A stretch of 64,000 nt of DNA from Streptomyces nymphaeiformis (lineage in GTDB: Bacteria > Actinomycetota > Actinomycetes > Streptomycetales > Streptomycetaceae): positions 310,001 to 374,000 of the forward strand of contig NZ_JACHJY010000005.1 of the NCBI RefSeq assembly GCF_014203895.1, read 5' to 3'. The translations under genes and the position numbers were made by a program. The notes beneath the pieces were generated by a model. The model made no database searches, was not told the origin of the DNA, and worked only from the letters and a program-made list of their open reading frames with translations. This document shows positions 15,899 through 24,054 of the stretch, piece by piece (positions within the stretch are counted from its first letter, which is position 1; each line of letters starts with the position of its first letter).

Positions 15899-17980
15899 GT
15901 GACGCGCAGCGTGTACGTGACCGGGATCGACCGCGGTGACGGCCGCCAGGTCGTCGAGCTGGGAGTCATGGAGCTCCTCACCCGCCAGGTGGACCGGGTG
16001 GGGGTGTTCCGGCCGCTCGTGCACCACCGTCCCGACCGGCTCTTCGATCTGCTGCGCTCCCGCTACCGGCTCACCCAGGACCCGTCGACGGTCTACGGCA
16101 TGGACTACCACGAGGCCTCCGCGCTCCAGGCCGAGCAGGGCACCGACGAGCTGGTCTCCCGGCTCGTCGACCGCTTCCACACCGTCGCCCGCGACTACGA
16201 GGTCGTCCTGGTGCTCGGCACCGACTTCGCCGCGACCCAGCTCCCCGACGAGCTCGCGCTCAACGCCCGGCTCGCGAACGAGTTCGGCGCCTCCGTGATA
16301 CCGGTGGTCGGCGGCAAGGGCCAGCCCGCCGAGTCCGTACGGGCCGAGGCGCGCAACGCCTTCCGGGCGTACGACGGGCTCGGCTGCGACGTGCTCGCGA
16401 TGGTCGTCAACCGGGTGGCGGGCGAGGACCGCGAGACCATCGCCGAGCGGCTCGCGACCCGGCTCCCCGTCCCCTGCTACGTGCTGCCCGACGAGCCGGC
16501 GCTCGCCGCGCCCACGGTCGCCCAGATCACCCACGCCCTGGGCGCCTCCGTCGTCCTCGGCGACGACTCGGGGCTCGCCCGGGACGCGCTCGACTTCGTC
16601 TTCGGCGGCGCGATGCTGCCGAACCTCCTCAAGGCGCTGACCCCGGGCTGTCTCGTCGTCACCCCCGGGGACCGGGCCGACGTGGTCGTCGGCGCGCTCG
16701 CCGCGCACTCGGCCGGCACCCCGCCGATCGCCGGTGTGCTGCTCACCCTGAACGAGCGGCCCGGCGAGGAGATCCTCACCCTGGCGGCCCGGCTCGCGCC
16801 CGGCACGCCGGTCATCTCCGTGGCCGGCAACAGCTTCCCGACGGCGGCGGAGCTGTTCGCCCTGGAGGGCAAGCTGAGCGCGGCGACCCCGCGCAAGGCG
16901 GAGACCGCCCTCGGTCTCTTCGAGCGGCACGTGGACACCGCCGACCTCCTCAAGCGGATCTCGGTGGCGCGCAGCGGCCGGGTCACCCCGATGATGTTCG
17001 AGCACGAGCTCCTCGAACAGGCGCGGGCCGACCGGCGCCGGGTGGTGCTGCCCGAGGGTACGGAGGAGCGGGTGCTGTGGGCCGCGGACGTGCTCGTCCG
17101 CCGTGACGTCTGCGATCTGACGCTGCTCGGCGACGTCGAGGCCATCCGCAAGAAGGCCTCGGACCTGAGCGTGAACCTGGGCGACACGCAGCTGATCGAC
17201 CCGCAGACCTCGGAGCTGCGCGACGCGTTCGCCGAGAAGTACGCGGCGCTGCGGGCCCACAAGGGCGTCACCGTCGAGCTGGCGTACGACGTGGTCTCGG
17301 ACGTGAACTACTTCGGCACGCTGATGGTGCAGGAGGGCCTGGCCGACGGCATGGTGTCGGGGTCGGTGCACTCCACGGCGGCGACGATCCGGCCGGCCTT
17401 CGAGATCATCAAGACGAAGCCGGACGCCTCGATCGTCTCCTCGGTGTTCTTCATGCTGCTGGCCGACAAGGTCCTCGTGTACGGCGACTGCGCGGTCAAC
17501 CCGGATCCGGACGCCGAGCAGCTCGCGGACATCGCCGTCCAGTCGGCGGCGACCGCGGCCCGCTTCGGGGTGGATCCGCGGATCGCGATGCTGTCGTACT
17601 CGACGGGCACCTCGGGCTCCGGCGCGGACGTCGACAAGGTGCGGGAGGCGACGAAGCTGGTCCGCGAGGCGCATCCGGAGCTGCGGATCGAGGGCCCGAT
17701 CCAGTACGACGCGGCCGTCGAGCCGTCCGTGGCGGCGACGAAGCTGCCGGGTTCGGAGGTGGCGGGTCAGGCGACCGTGCTGGTCTTCCCGGACCTGAAC
17801 ACGGGCAACAACACCTACAAGGCCGTGCAGCGTTCGGCCGGCGCCGTGGCCGTCGGCCCGGTCCTCCAGGGTCTGCGCAAGCCCGTGAACGACCTCTCGC
17901 GCGGCGCGCTCGTCAGCGACATCGTCAACACGGTCGCCATCACGGCGATCCAGTCCCAGGCCCAGGAGCTCCCGGCATGA
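15899..17980 (+). CDS. pta: Phosphate acetyltransferase
   Basis: A 693-residue long-form Pta that interconverts acetyl-CoA and acetyl phosphate. The N-terminal part (1-200) is a degenerate P-loop NTPase-like domain (VYVTGIDRGDGRQV), followed by a DRTGG domain (about 210-330) and the catalytic PTA domain (about 375-690; VLPEGTEERVLWAADVLV, STGTSGSGADVDKV). GTG at 15899 has AGGAG about 8 nt upstream. It overlaps ackA by 4 bp (ATGA), so the two are made together. The pair makes ATP and acetate from acetyl-CoA, or activates acetate in reverse. Confidence 0.95.
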   Translation: MTRSVYVTGIDRGDGRQVVELGVMELLTRQVDRVGVFRPLVHHRPDRLFDLLRSRYRLTQDPSTVYGMDYHEASALQAEQGTDELVSRLVDRFHTVARDYEVVLVLGTDFAATQLPDELALNARLANEFGASVIPVVGGKGQPAESVRAEARNAFRAYDGLGCDVLAMVVNRVAGEDRETIAERLATRLPVPCYVLPDEPALAAPTVAQITHALGASVVLGDDSGLARDALDFVFGGAMLPNLLKALTPGCLVVTPGDRADVVVGALAAHSAGTPPIAGVLLTLNERPGEEILTLAARLAPGTPVISVAGNSFPTAAELFALEGKLSAATPRKAETALGLFERHVDTADLLKRISVARSGRVTPMMFEHELLEQARADRRRVVLPEGTEERVLWAADVLVRRDVCDLTLLGDVEAIRKKASDLSVNLGDTQLIDPQTSELRDAFAEKYAALRAHKGVTVELAYDVVSDVNYFGTLMVQEGLADGMVSGSVHSTAATIRPAFEIIKTKPDASIVSSVFFMLLADKVLVYGDCAVNPDPDAEQLADIAVQSAATAARFGVDPRIAMLSYSTGTSGSGADVDKVREATKLVREAHPELRIEGPIQYDAAVEPSVAATKLPGSEVAGQATVLVFPDLNTGNNTYKAVQRSAGAVAVGPVLQGLRKPVNDLSRGALVSDIVNTVAITAIQSQAQELPA

Positions 17981-19197
17981 CCTCCACCCCCACGCGCGTC
18001 CTCGTCCTCAACTCCGGCTCCTCGTCGGTGAAGTACCAGCTGCTCGACATGCGTGACGACAGCCGCCTGGCACAGGGTCTCGTGGAGCGGATCGGCGAGG
18101 AGACCTCGCGGATCGTGCACACCCCCCTCCAGGGCGGCGAGAAGCGGGAGAAGAACGGGCCGATCGCCGATCACGCGGCGGCACTGAAGGCGGTCGCCGA
18201 GGAACTGTCGGCGGACGGGCTGGGGATGGACTCCCCCGAGCTGGCGGCGATCGGCCACCGGGTGGTGCACGGCGGGCTGCGGTTCACCGAGCCGACGGTC
18301 ATCGACGACGAGGTGCTCGCGGAGATCGAGCGGCTCGTGCCGGTGGCGCCGCTGCACAACCCGGCGAACCTCATGGGCATCCGTACGGCGATGGCGATGC
18401 GTCCCGACCTGCCGCAGGTGGCGGTCTTCGACACGGCCTTCCACACGACGATGCCGGAGTCGGCGGCGCGGTACGCGATCGACGTGGAGACCGCCGACGC
18501 GCACCGGATCCGGCGGTACGGCTTCCACGGCACCTCGCACGCGTACGTCTCGCGGGAGACGGCGCGACTGCTCGGCAAGGAGCCGGAGGAGGTGAACGTG
18601 ATCGTGCTGCACCTGGGGAACGGCGCGTCCGCCTCGGCGGTGCGGGGCGGCCGGTGCGTGGACACCTCCATGGGCCTGACCCCCCTGGAGGGCCTGGTCA
18701 TGGGCACCCGCTCGGGCGACATCGACCCGGCGGTCACCTTCCACCTGAAGCGGGTGGCGGGCATGTCGACGGACGAGATCGACGTGCTCCTCAACAAGAA
18801 GTCGGGTCTCGTGGGGCTCTGCGGCGACAACGACATGCGGGAGATCCGCCGGCGGATCGACGAGGGCGACGAGCGGGCGGCACTGGCCTTCGACATCTAC
18901 GTGCACCGGCTGAAGAAGTACATCGGCGCGTACTACGCGGTGCTCGGCCGGGTGGACGCGGTGGCGTTCACGGCGGGCGTCGGCGAGAACGCGGCGCCGG
19001 TGCGGGCGGCCGCGATCGCGGGCCTGGAGGAGCTGGGGCTCGCGGTGGACGCGGACCTGAACGCCGTGCGGTCCGACGAGGCCCGCGTCATCTCGCCGGT
19101 GTACGCGCGGGTGGCGGTCGCGGTGGTGCCGACCGACGAGGAGCTGGAGATCGCGCGGCAGAGCTACGCACTGGTGTCCGGAGAAGTGAACGCCTGA
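17977..19197 (+). CDS. ackA: Acetate kinase
   Basis: A 406-residue ASKHA-fold kinase that converts acetyl phosphate plus ADP to acetate plus ATP. Family motifs are visible: LNSGSSSVKY at the N-terminus, YGFHGTSHAYV, LGNGASASAV and TSMGLTPLEGLVMGTRSGD, and AFTAGVGENA near the C-terminus. It starts on the ATG that overlaps the pta stop. It is followed after 74 bp by pyk, which has its own promoter. Confidence 0.96.
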   Translation: MTSTPTRVLVLNSGSSSVKYQLLDMRDDSRLAQGLVERIGEETSRIVHTPLQGGEKREKNGPIADHAAALKAVAEELSADGLGMDSPELAAIGHRVVHGGLRFTEPTVIDDEVLAEIERLVPVAPLHNPANLMGIRTAMAMRPDLPQVAVFDTAFHTTMPESAARYAIDVETADAHRIRRYGFHGTSHAYVSRETARLLGKEPEEVNVIVLHLGNGASASAVRGGRCVDTSMGLTPLEGLVMGTRSGDIDPAVTFHLKRVAGMSTDEIDVLLNKKSGLVGLCGDNDMREIRRRIDEGDERAALAFDIYVHRLKKYIGAYYAVLGRVDAVAFTAGVGENAAPVRAAAIAGLEELGLAVDADLNAVRSDEARVISPVYARVAVAVVPTDEELEIARQSYALVSGEVNA

Positions 19198-19230
19198 GCG
19201 GACCCGCGCCCATTTGTATTTTCCACCAGA

Positions 19231-19264
19231 CGGAATATTCCGCAGCGAAACAAACCGATAGGAT
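19231..19264 (+). promoter_or_regulatory. pyk promoter with overlapping palindrome
   Basis: TAGGAT (19259-19264), a strong Streptomyces -10, ends 7 nt before the pyk ATG, predicting a leaderless or 1-nt-leader mRNA. A perfect 12-bp palindrome CGGAATATTCCG (19231-19242) covers the -35 region, where no good hexamer is present. It is therefore a likely regulator site. Confidence 0.5.
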
Positions 19265-19271
19265 CCGCCTC

Positions 19272-20702
19272 ATGCGCCGTTCCAAAATCGTCTGCACGCT
19301 GGGCCCCGCCGTCGACTCGTATGAGCAGCTGAAGGCTCTCATCGAGGCCGGTATGAACGTGGCCCGATTCAACTTCAGCCACGGGTCCCAGGCAGAGCAC
19401 CAGGAGCGGTACGACCGCCTCCGGCAGGTCTCCGCGGACATCGGCCGCGCCGTCGGCGTCCTCGCCGACCTCCAGGGTCCGAAGATCCGACTGGAGACCT
19501 TCGCCGAGGGACCGGTCGAGCTGGTGCGCGGTGACGAGTTCACCATCACCACCGAGGACGTCCCGGGCGACAAGTCGATCTGCGGCACCACCTACAAGGG
19601 TCTGCCCGGCGACGTGTCCAAGGGCGACCAGGTCCTGATCAACGACGGCAACGTCGAGCTGCGCGTCGTCGAGGTCGACGGCCCCCGGGTCAAGACCATC
19701 GTCGTCGAGGGCGGCGTGATCTCCGACCACAAGGGCATCAACCTGCCCGGCGCGGCGGTCAACGTGCCCGCGCTTTCGGAGAAGGACGTCGACGACCTCC
19801 GCTTCGCCCTGCGGATGGGCTGCGACATGGTCGCCCTGTCCTTCGTCCGCGACGCCGACGACGTCAAGGACGTCCACAAGGTGATGGACGAGGAGGGCCG
19901 CCGGGTCCCCGTCATCGCCAAGGTCGAGAAGCCGCAGGCCGTGGAGAACATGGCCGATGTCGTCGCCGCCTTCGACGCGGTCATGGTGGCCCGTGGCGAC
20001 CTCGCGGTGGAGTACCCGCTCGAGAAGGTCCCGATGGTGCAGAAGCGCCTCGTGGAGATGTGCCGCCGCAACGCCAAGCCCGTCATCGTCGCCACCCAGA
20101 TGATGGAGTCGATGATCACCAACTCGCGGCCGACCCGCGCCGAGGCGAGCGACGTCGCCAACGCGATCCTGGACGGCGCGGACGCGGTCATGCTCTCGGC
20201 CGAGTCCTCGGTCGGCGCGTACCCGATCGAGACCGTGAAGACGATGTCGAAGATCGTCGCCGCGGCCGAGGAGGAACTGCTCTCCAAGGGCCTCCAGCCC
20301 CTGGTCCCGGGCAAGAAGCCGCGCACGCAGGGCGGCTCCGTCGCCCGCGCGGCCTGCGAGATCGCCGACTTCCTCGACGGCAAGGCGCTGATCGCCTTCA
20401 CGCAGTCCGGCGACACCGCGCGCCGCCTGTCGCGCTACCGCACTCAGCAGCCGATCCTCGCCTTCACGACGGACGAGGGCACCCGCAACCAGCTCACCCT
20501 GAGCTGGGGCGTGGAGTCCTTCCTGGTCCCGTTCGTGGACAACACGGACGCCATGGTCGACCTCGTGGACGCCGAGCTCCTCAAGCTCCAGCGCCACAAC
20601 GCCGGCGACACCATGGTCATCACGGCCGGCTCGCCCCCCGGCGTCCCGGGCACGACCAACATGGTCCGCGTCCACCACCTGGGCGGCGCCGAGCAGGCCT
20701 GA
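19272..20702 (+). CDS. pyk: Pyruvate kinase
   Basis: A 476-residue pyruvate kinase that makes pyruvate and ATP from phosphoenolpyruvate. Motifs include MNVARFNFSHG near residue 28, the catalytic barrel stretch VIAKVEKPQAVENM, ARGDLAVEYPLEKVP, and KPVIVATQMMESM with the substrate-binding loop. A B-domain interrupts the barrel after about residue 70 and a C-terminal regulatory domain follows residue 345. ATG at 19272 is the only start that keeps the exact family N-terminus (MRRSKIVCTLGPA). It forms a glycolysis-acetate block with pfkA, pta and ackA. Confidence 0.96.
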   Translation: MRRSKIVCTLGPAVDSYEQLKALIEAGMNVARFNFSHGSQAEHQERYDRLRQVSADIGRAVGVLADLQGPKIRLETFAEGPVELVRGDEFTITTEDVPGDKSICGTTYKGLPGDVSKGDQVLINDGNVELRVVEVDGPRVKTIVVEGGVISDHKGINLPGAAVNVPALSEKDVDDLRFALRMGCDMVALSFVRDADDVKDVHKVMDEEGRRVPVIAKVEKPQAVENMADVVAAFDAVMVARGDLAVEYPLEKVPMVQKRLVEMCRRNAKPVIVATQMMESMITNSRPTRAEASDVANAILDGADAVMLSAESSVGAYPIETVKTMSKIVAAAEEELLSKGLQPLVPGKKPRTQGGSVARAACEIADFLDGKALIAFTQSGDTARRLSRYRTQQPILAFTTDEGTRNQLTLSWGVESFLVPFVDNTDAMVDLVDAELLKLQRHNAGDTMVITAGSPPGVPGTTNMVRVHHLGGAEQA

Positions 20703-20713
20703 CCCGCGTGACG

Positions 20714-20756
20714 CACGACGAAGCCCCCGTCCGGATCGGACGGGGGCTTCGTCGTG
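20714..20756. terminator. Bidirectional terminator pyk / envelope operon
   Basis: Perfect 20-bp arms (beginning CACGACGAAGCCCCC) with a 3-nt GAT loop, 11 nt after the pyk stop and 25 nt before the stop of the convergent secreted-protein gene. It can end both transcripts. Confidence 0.9.
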
Positions 20757-20781
20757 TGCGGCTCCCGGAGTGGTACGGGGA

Positions 20782-22080
20782 TCAGCTGGGCTCGATCGTG
20801 TTGCGGAGGCCCTTGATCTGGAGGTTGCCGCCGAACTGGCCCGCCTGCTTGATCTTCACGTTGCTGAACCAGACGAGCGAGATGTCCAGCGGCGGCGGGG
20901 ACTCCGGGCTGAAGGTGATCGGGATGATGCCGAGGAGGTTGCCCTTCAGCTCCTCCGTGTACATCGTCACCGTGCCGCCCGTGATGGTCGACGTCGAGCC
21001 CGGCGTGGAGCGGATGTGCGCCGTGCGGCCGTCGGAGTGCTCCGTCATCTGGTGCAGGTCCTTGATGTCCACCTCGGACGCGGTGAACTTGAGGACCTTC
21101 TTGATCGTGCCGCTGCCGGTCTTCACCTCGACGATGCCGTGGTACTTGAGGCCCTTCAGGGTGAGCCAGGAGCTCTCCAGGCGCCAGGGCGCGTCCGGGA
21201 GCAGCGGGATGCCCGGCTCCAGTTCCGCGTCGGCGAGCGCCTGGGCGTCGTACTCGGGGCACGGGAAGCGGGGCTTGGCCCCGTCGGGTATGTCCGTGTC
21301 CTTCGTGACGTCGAGGCCCTTGACGCTGTCGGGGAGCTCCGAGACCTTCACGCCCGCCTCGTCGGCGGCCTGCTCGATCGCCGTCTTCGTCTTCCGCGTG
21401 GCCTCGTCCGCCGGCTTCGGCTTCGGGGCCCCGGTGGTGGCGGTCGGGGCCGGGGCGTCGGTCGCCGGCGCCTTGTCGGCGGGGGGCTGCGTCTGCGTGG
21501 GCGCGGCCGTGGTCGGCGCCGTGGTGGGCGTGGGCGTGGCCGTCGGCGTCTTGTCGGGGCCGTCGAAGAGGTCCTTCAGGGCGTCGCCCAGGCCCAGCGG
21601 GTCCAGCGGGTTCTTGGACTTCGTCGGCGAGGGGGTGGCCGTGGGGGTCGCGGCGGGCGCGGGGGCGGTCGTCGCGTGCTGCTGCGTCTGCGGCGCGGCG
21701 GTCTGTCCGCCCTGCGTGGCGGTGGGCGTCGGGGTCGCGTCCGGCGTCGCGGTGGCGGAGGGCGTGGCGGTCGCCGTGGGGGTGTCCGTCGGCGAGGCGG
21801 TGGCGGTGGGCTTCGCGCTCTCCGTCGCCGTCTCCGTCGCGTCCGGCGTCGGCTCGTCCGAGCGCGTCACGCAGGGGCCGGGGGCGAAGGGGATGTCCTT
21901 GCTGTCCGCGAGGGCGAGCTTGGGCGTGAGGCCCATGCCCACGAACACCGCGGTCGGCATGGCCGCCAGTGCCATCGCCCTCCCCGCGGGGCCCTGGATC
22001 CTGTTCAGCAGCGACTTGCGCGGGGCCGCGTGCCGCGGGCCCTCCTTCGCGAGCGCCGACTGATTCTCGTCACCCCGCAC
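20782..22080 (-). CDS. Secreted Thr/Pro-rich protein of unknown function
   Basis: A 432-residue protein. A basic start (APRKSLLNRIQGPAGR) leads into a hydrophobic stretch (AMALAAMPTAVFVGMGL) ending ALAD, a likely signal peptide. Residues about 75-250 are a low-complexity Ala/Thr/Pro region with TPTAT-type repeats, a probable wall-spanning linker. The last 180 residues form a folded, beta-rich domain ending in a KGLRNTIEPS-type tail, which recalls the end of the DUF6230 protein in the same operon. GTG at 22080 has GGGAGG 4 nt upstream and overlaps the DUF6114 gene by 11 bp. Function unknown; an envelope role is inferred. Confidence 0.7.
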   Translation of the reverse strand: MRGDENQSALAKEGPRHAAPRKSLLNRIQGPAGRAMALAAMPTAVFVGMGLTPKLALADSKDIPFAPGPCVTRSDEPTPDATETATESAKPTATASPTDTPTATATPSATATPDATPTPTATQGGQTAAPQTQQHATTAPAPAATPTATPSPTKSKNPLDPLGLGDALKDLFDGPDKTPTATPTPTTAPTTAAPTQTQPPADKAPATDAPAPTATTGAPKPKPADEATRKTKTAIEQAADEAGVKVSELPDSVKGLDVTKDTDIPDGAKPRFPCPEYDAQALADAELEPGIPLLPDAPWRLESSWLTLKGLKYHGIVEVKTGSGTIKKVLKFTASEVDIKDLHQMTEHSDGRTAHIRSTPGSTSTITGGTVTMYTEELKGNLLGIIPITFSPESPPPLDISLVWFSNVKIKQAGQFGGNLQIKGLRNTIEPS

Positions 22081-22660
22081 TGTTCCTCCCGCCGTTGGCG
22101 TCGATCGTCGTTTCGGTCGCCTGGTGCTCCGCCTCGCGCTGCTCCGGGAACGCGGCCACGGGCACGACCTCGGTCCCGTGCTCCGCACCGGCCTCGTACG
22201 AGGCCTCCGGCCGGCCGTCGTGCTCTGCCGCGTCCCGGCTCTCCTCGTCCTCCTCGGCCTCCTCGACCGGGGGCGCGGGCGCCCACGAGGCCGACATGGC
22301 GCCGCCGATGAGGGAGAACAGGAATCCGACGACGAGGCCGCCGAAGTTCGACACCGGGATGGAGACGAGTGCCAGGACGATCGCCGCGACACCCGCGAAC
22401 ACCCGGACAATGGGCTGGAACCACATCGTCAGCCCGAGCGTGATGAGCAGGACGCCGATGATCAGCGCGCCGGCTCCGGCGGTCGTCGCCAGGGCGAGCG
22501 TGATGTTGCCGAGCCGCAGGTCTCCGTACGGGAGGTAGGCGATCGGCACGCCGCCCAGCATGGTGAACAGTCCCGCCCAGAAGGGCCGGGTCTGCCGCCA
22601 GACCTTGAACCGGTTCTCCTTTACGGGGACTTCGCGGGAGGCGGGGATCTCGGCGCTCAT
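22070..22660 (-). CDS. DUF6114-type integral membrane protein
   Basis: A 196-residue membrane protein. About four transmembrane segments lie between residues 24 and 126 (FWAGLFTMLGGVPIAYL; LIIGVLLITLGLTMWF; VFAGVAAIVLALVSIPV; GLVVGFLFSLIGGAMSA). A long acidic tail follows (VEEAEEDEESRDAAEHDG). From memory this matches the DUF6114 family, which travels with DUF6230 in actinobacteria. ATG at 22660 has GGGAG 8 nt upstream. It sits between a secreted DUF6230 gene and a secreted Thr/Pro-rich gene, overlapping the latter. Confidence 0.75.
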   Translation of the reverse strand: MSAEIPASREVPVKENRFKVWRQTRPFWAGLFTMLGGVPIAYLPYGDLRLGNITLALATTAGAGALIIGVLLITLGLTMWFQPIVRVFAGVAAIVLALVSIPVSNFGGLVVGFLFSLIGGAMSASWAPAPPVEEAEEDEESRDAAEHDGRPEASYEAGAEHGTEVVPVAAFPEQREAEHQATETTIDANGGRNSAG

Positions 22661-22777
22661 GGAACAGCTCCCTGGAAGCGGTGTTGCTGAAAAAGATGAA
22701 GAAGGAACCTGGCGGGTGGGACCGCACACGACGGCCCCACCCTCCGGAACGGATCGGTCCTTATGGACCGGCCGGTC

Positions 22778-23461
22778 CTAGTAGCACTCGGCGTCGGTGC
22801 CCTTGTGCAGCGACAGGTGCAGGCCGGGCAGCTTGAAGGTGCCGGCCGTGGTGGCCCAGGCCCTCTGCTGCACGTTCTTCAGCGTCGCCGTCTCGGCGCG
22901 CTGGCCGAAGCCGTACGGGTTGGCCGCGGTGTTCGGCTGGATGCCCGGCTTGGTCGGGTCCGCCTTGCCGCCGAACTCGTTGAGCTTGCCGGCCGCGACG
23001 CCGATGTCGATGTTGTCGAACTGGGCGTCGGCCTTGAGGTCGGAGACATCGAGGTAGATGCCCGTCGCCTGGACCTTGTCCTCGTCCTTGCCCGTCGTCG
23101 CGGCCTCGGTGCCGGCCTCCAGGCGGAGGGTGACCGAGTCGTTGATGAACGGCACCTTCGGCGTGACGACCGACTGGCACATCTTGGTGATCTTGGCGGT
23201 GGAGAAGCCGGACACCGCGACGGGGGCGGCGATGTCCTTGCCCGTCAGGTCCTTGCCCGTGTCCACGCTGCCGTACTGGACGAAGTTCGTGCCTTCAAGG
23301 CTCTGGGCCGAGACCTTGAACTCCTGGCCGGAGATGCTGAAGGACGCGGCGAGCGCGCCCTGGGCCAGGCCGACGCCGATCGCGGCCGTCGCGGCCACGC
23401 TCGGGACCATGACGACGGCGAACCGCTTCCATCTGGTTCCGCCACGAACCTGGGACTTCAT
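22778..23461 (-). CDS. DUF6230-type secreted protein
   Basis: A 227-residue exported protein: basic N-terminus, hydrophobic core FAVVMVPSVAATAAIGVGLA and a signal-peptidase site after GALAA, leaving about 190 residues. The mature part is rich in beta-prone, Gly/Ala/Thr sequence and ends KGTDAECY. From memory it matches DUF6230, a family of unknown function always near DUF6114. ATG at 23461 has AGGAGG 7 nt upstream, a strong site for the first gene of the operon. It probably works with the next two gene products at the cell surface. Confidence 0.78.
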   Translation of the reverse strand: MKSQVRGGTRWKRFAVVMVPSVAATAAIGVGLAQGALAASFSISGQEFKVSAQSLEGTNFVQYGSVDTGKDLTGKDIAAPVAVSGFSTAKITKMCQSVVTPKVPFINDSVTLRLEAGTEAATTGKDEDKVQATGIYLDVSDLKADAQFDNIDIGVAAGKLNEFGGKADPTKPGIQPNTAANPYGFGQRAETATLKNVQQRAWATTAGTFKLPGLHLSLHKGTDAECY

Positions 23462-23818
23462 GAGAATTCCTCCTTCTCGGACGTACATCTCCGGAGGGAC
23501 CCCGGGGGGCCACCCTGGGATGGGAGAAGAGCTACGTCCTCGGGAAGGAGAGCGCCGAGGCATCAGGCGGCGCGATGCGCGTCCGAATCACCGGCGATCA
23601 CCCCCGAGCGACAACCATGGGTCGCGCCTTCGAACGCGACCTGATTTGGACAGGCCCCGTTCGGTGAGAGCGGGAACCCCCCTGTCCACGACCGGTGCCG
23701 GAACACCGGTCCACTCGGTGGGGACCCTCGCCGCTTTCCCGGTTGGTTGCCGGGGTGGTGCGGTTCGGACCGAGCGTCGCCGATCGTGGTCCATTCCGGG
23801 CCCCCGCACAAGGGGGTT

Positions 23819-23836
23819 CGTTACTGGCTAGTAACG
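23819..23836. promoter_or_regulatory. Palindrome CGTTACT-N4-AGTAACG
   Basis: Perfect 7-bp arms around GGCT in an AT-rich stretch, about 360 bp before the DUF6230 start. A second TTACT/AGTAA dyad lies 132 bp to the right, so both may bind the same dimeric regulator. Confidence 0.45.
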
Positions 23837-23950
23837 GGTGGATAACCGCGTCATGGCGGGGCGGGACCGAACGGGCACGCTGGGTACGTTCGAGCGACAG
23901 GGAATGTCAGGAGATCATCTGATGAATCGGGACAGAACGCCGGGTTCGAT

Positions 23951-23963
23951 TTACTGCAAGTAA
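23951..23963. promoter_or_regulatory. Palindrome TTACT-N3-AGTAA
   Basis: Second copy of the TTACT/AGTAA half-sites, with a 3-nt centre, next to the hairpin at 23966. Confidence 0.35.
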
Positions 23964-23965
23964 CA

Positions 23966-24003
23966 GCGGCCGCGATTACCAAGTTTTGGTAAAGCGCGGC
24001 CGC
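23966..24003 (-). terminator. Compound hairpin after the thioredoxin-TPR gene
   Basis: Outer arms GCGGCCGCG/CGCGGCCGC and inner arms TTACCAA/TTGGTAA around a GTT loop, with a small internal loop. It starts 51 nt after the stop at 24055 and is followed on that strand by AT-rich sequence, so it is a likely terminator; the inner dyad could also be an operator. Confidence 0.6.
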
Positions 24004-24054
24004 GATTTGTCACCCTGCTGCCAAATCGTCAGACGATCCGGCGCGCGCGGAGAC

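Larger units (their letters stand above)
23462..24054. other. 593-bp gap upstream of the envelope operon
   Basis: No credible gene; short frames here have poor codon usage and no start signals. It must hold the promoter of the DUF6230 operon (leftward). It contains several dyads: GGTCGCG-N8-CGCGACC (23620-23641), ACCGGTG-N6-CACCGGT (23691-23710), the two TTACT/AGTAA palindromes and the hairpin at 23966, each listed separately where strong. Its middle (23820-24000) is clearly more AT-rich than the flanks. Confidence 0.55.

Noticed and set aside
23695..23922. Small open frame of 75 codons in the DUF6230 upstream gap
   Set aside because: No ribosome site, no typical codon bias, and it crosses palindromic regulatory sequence.
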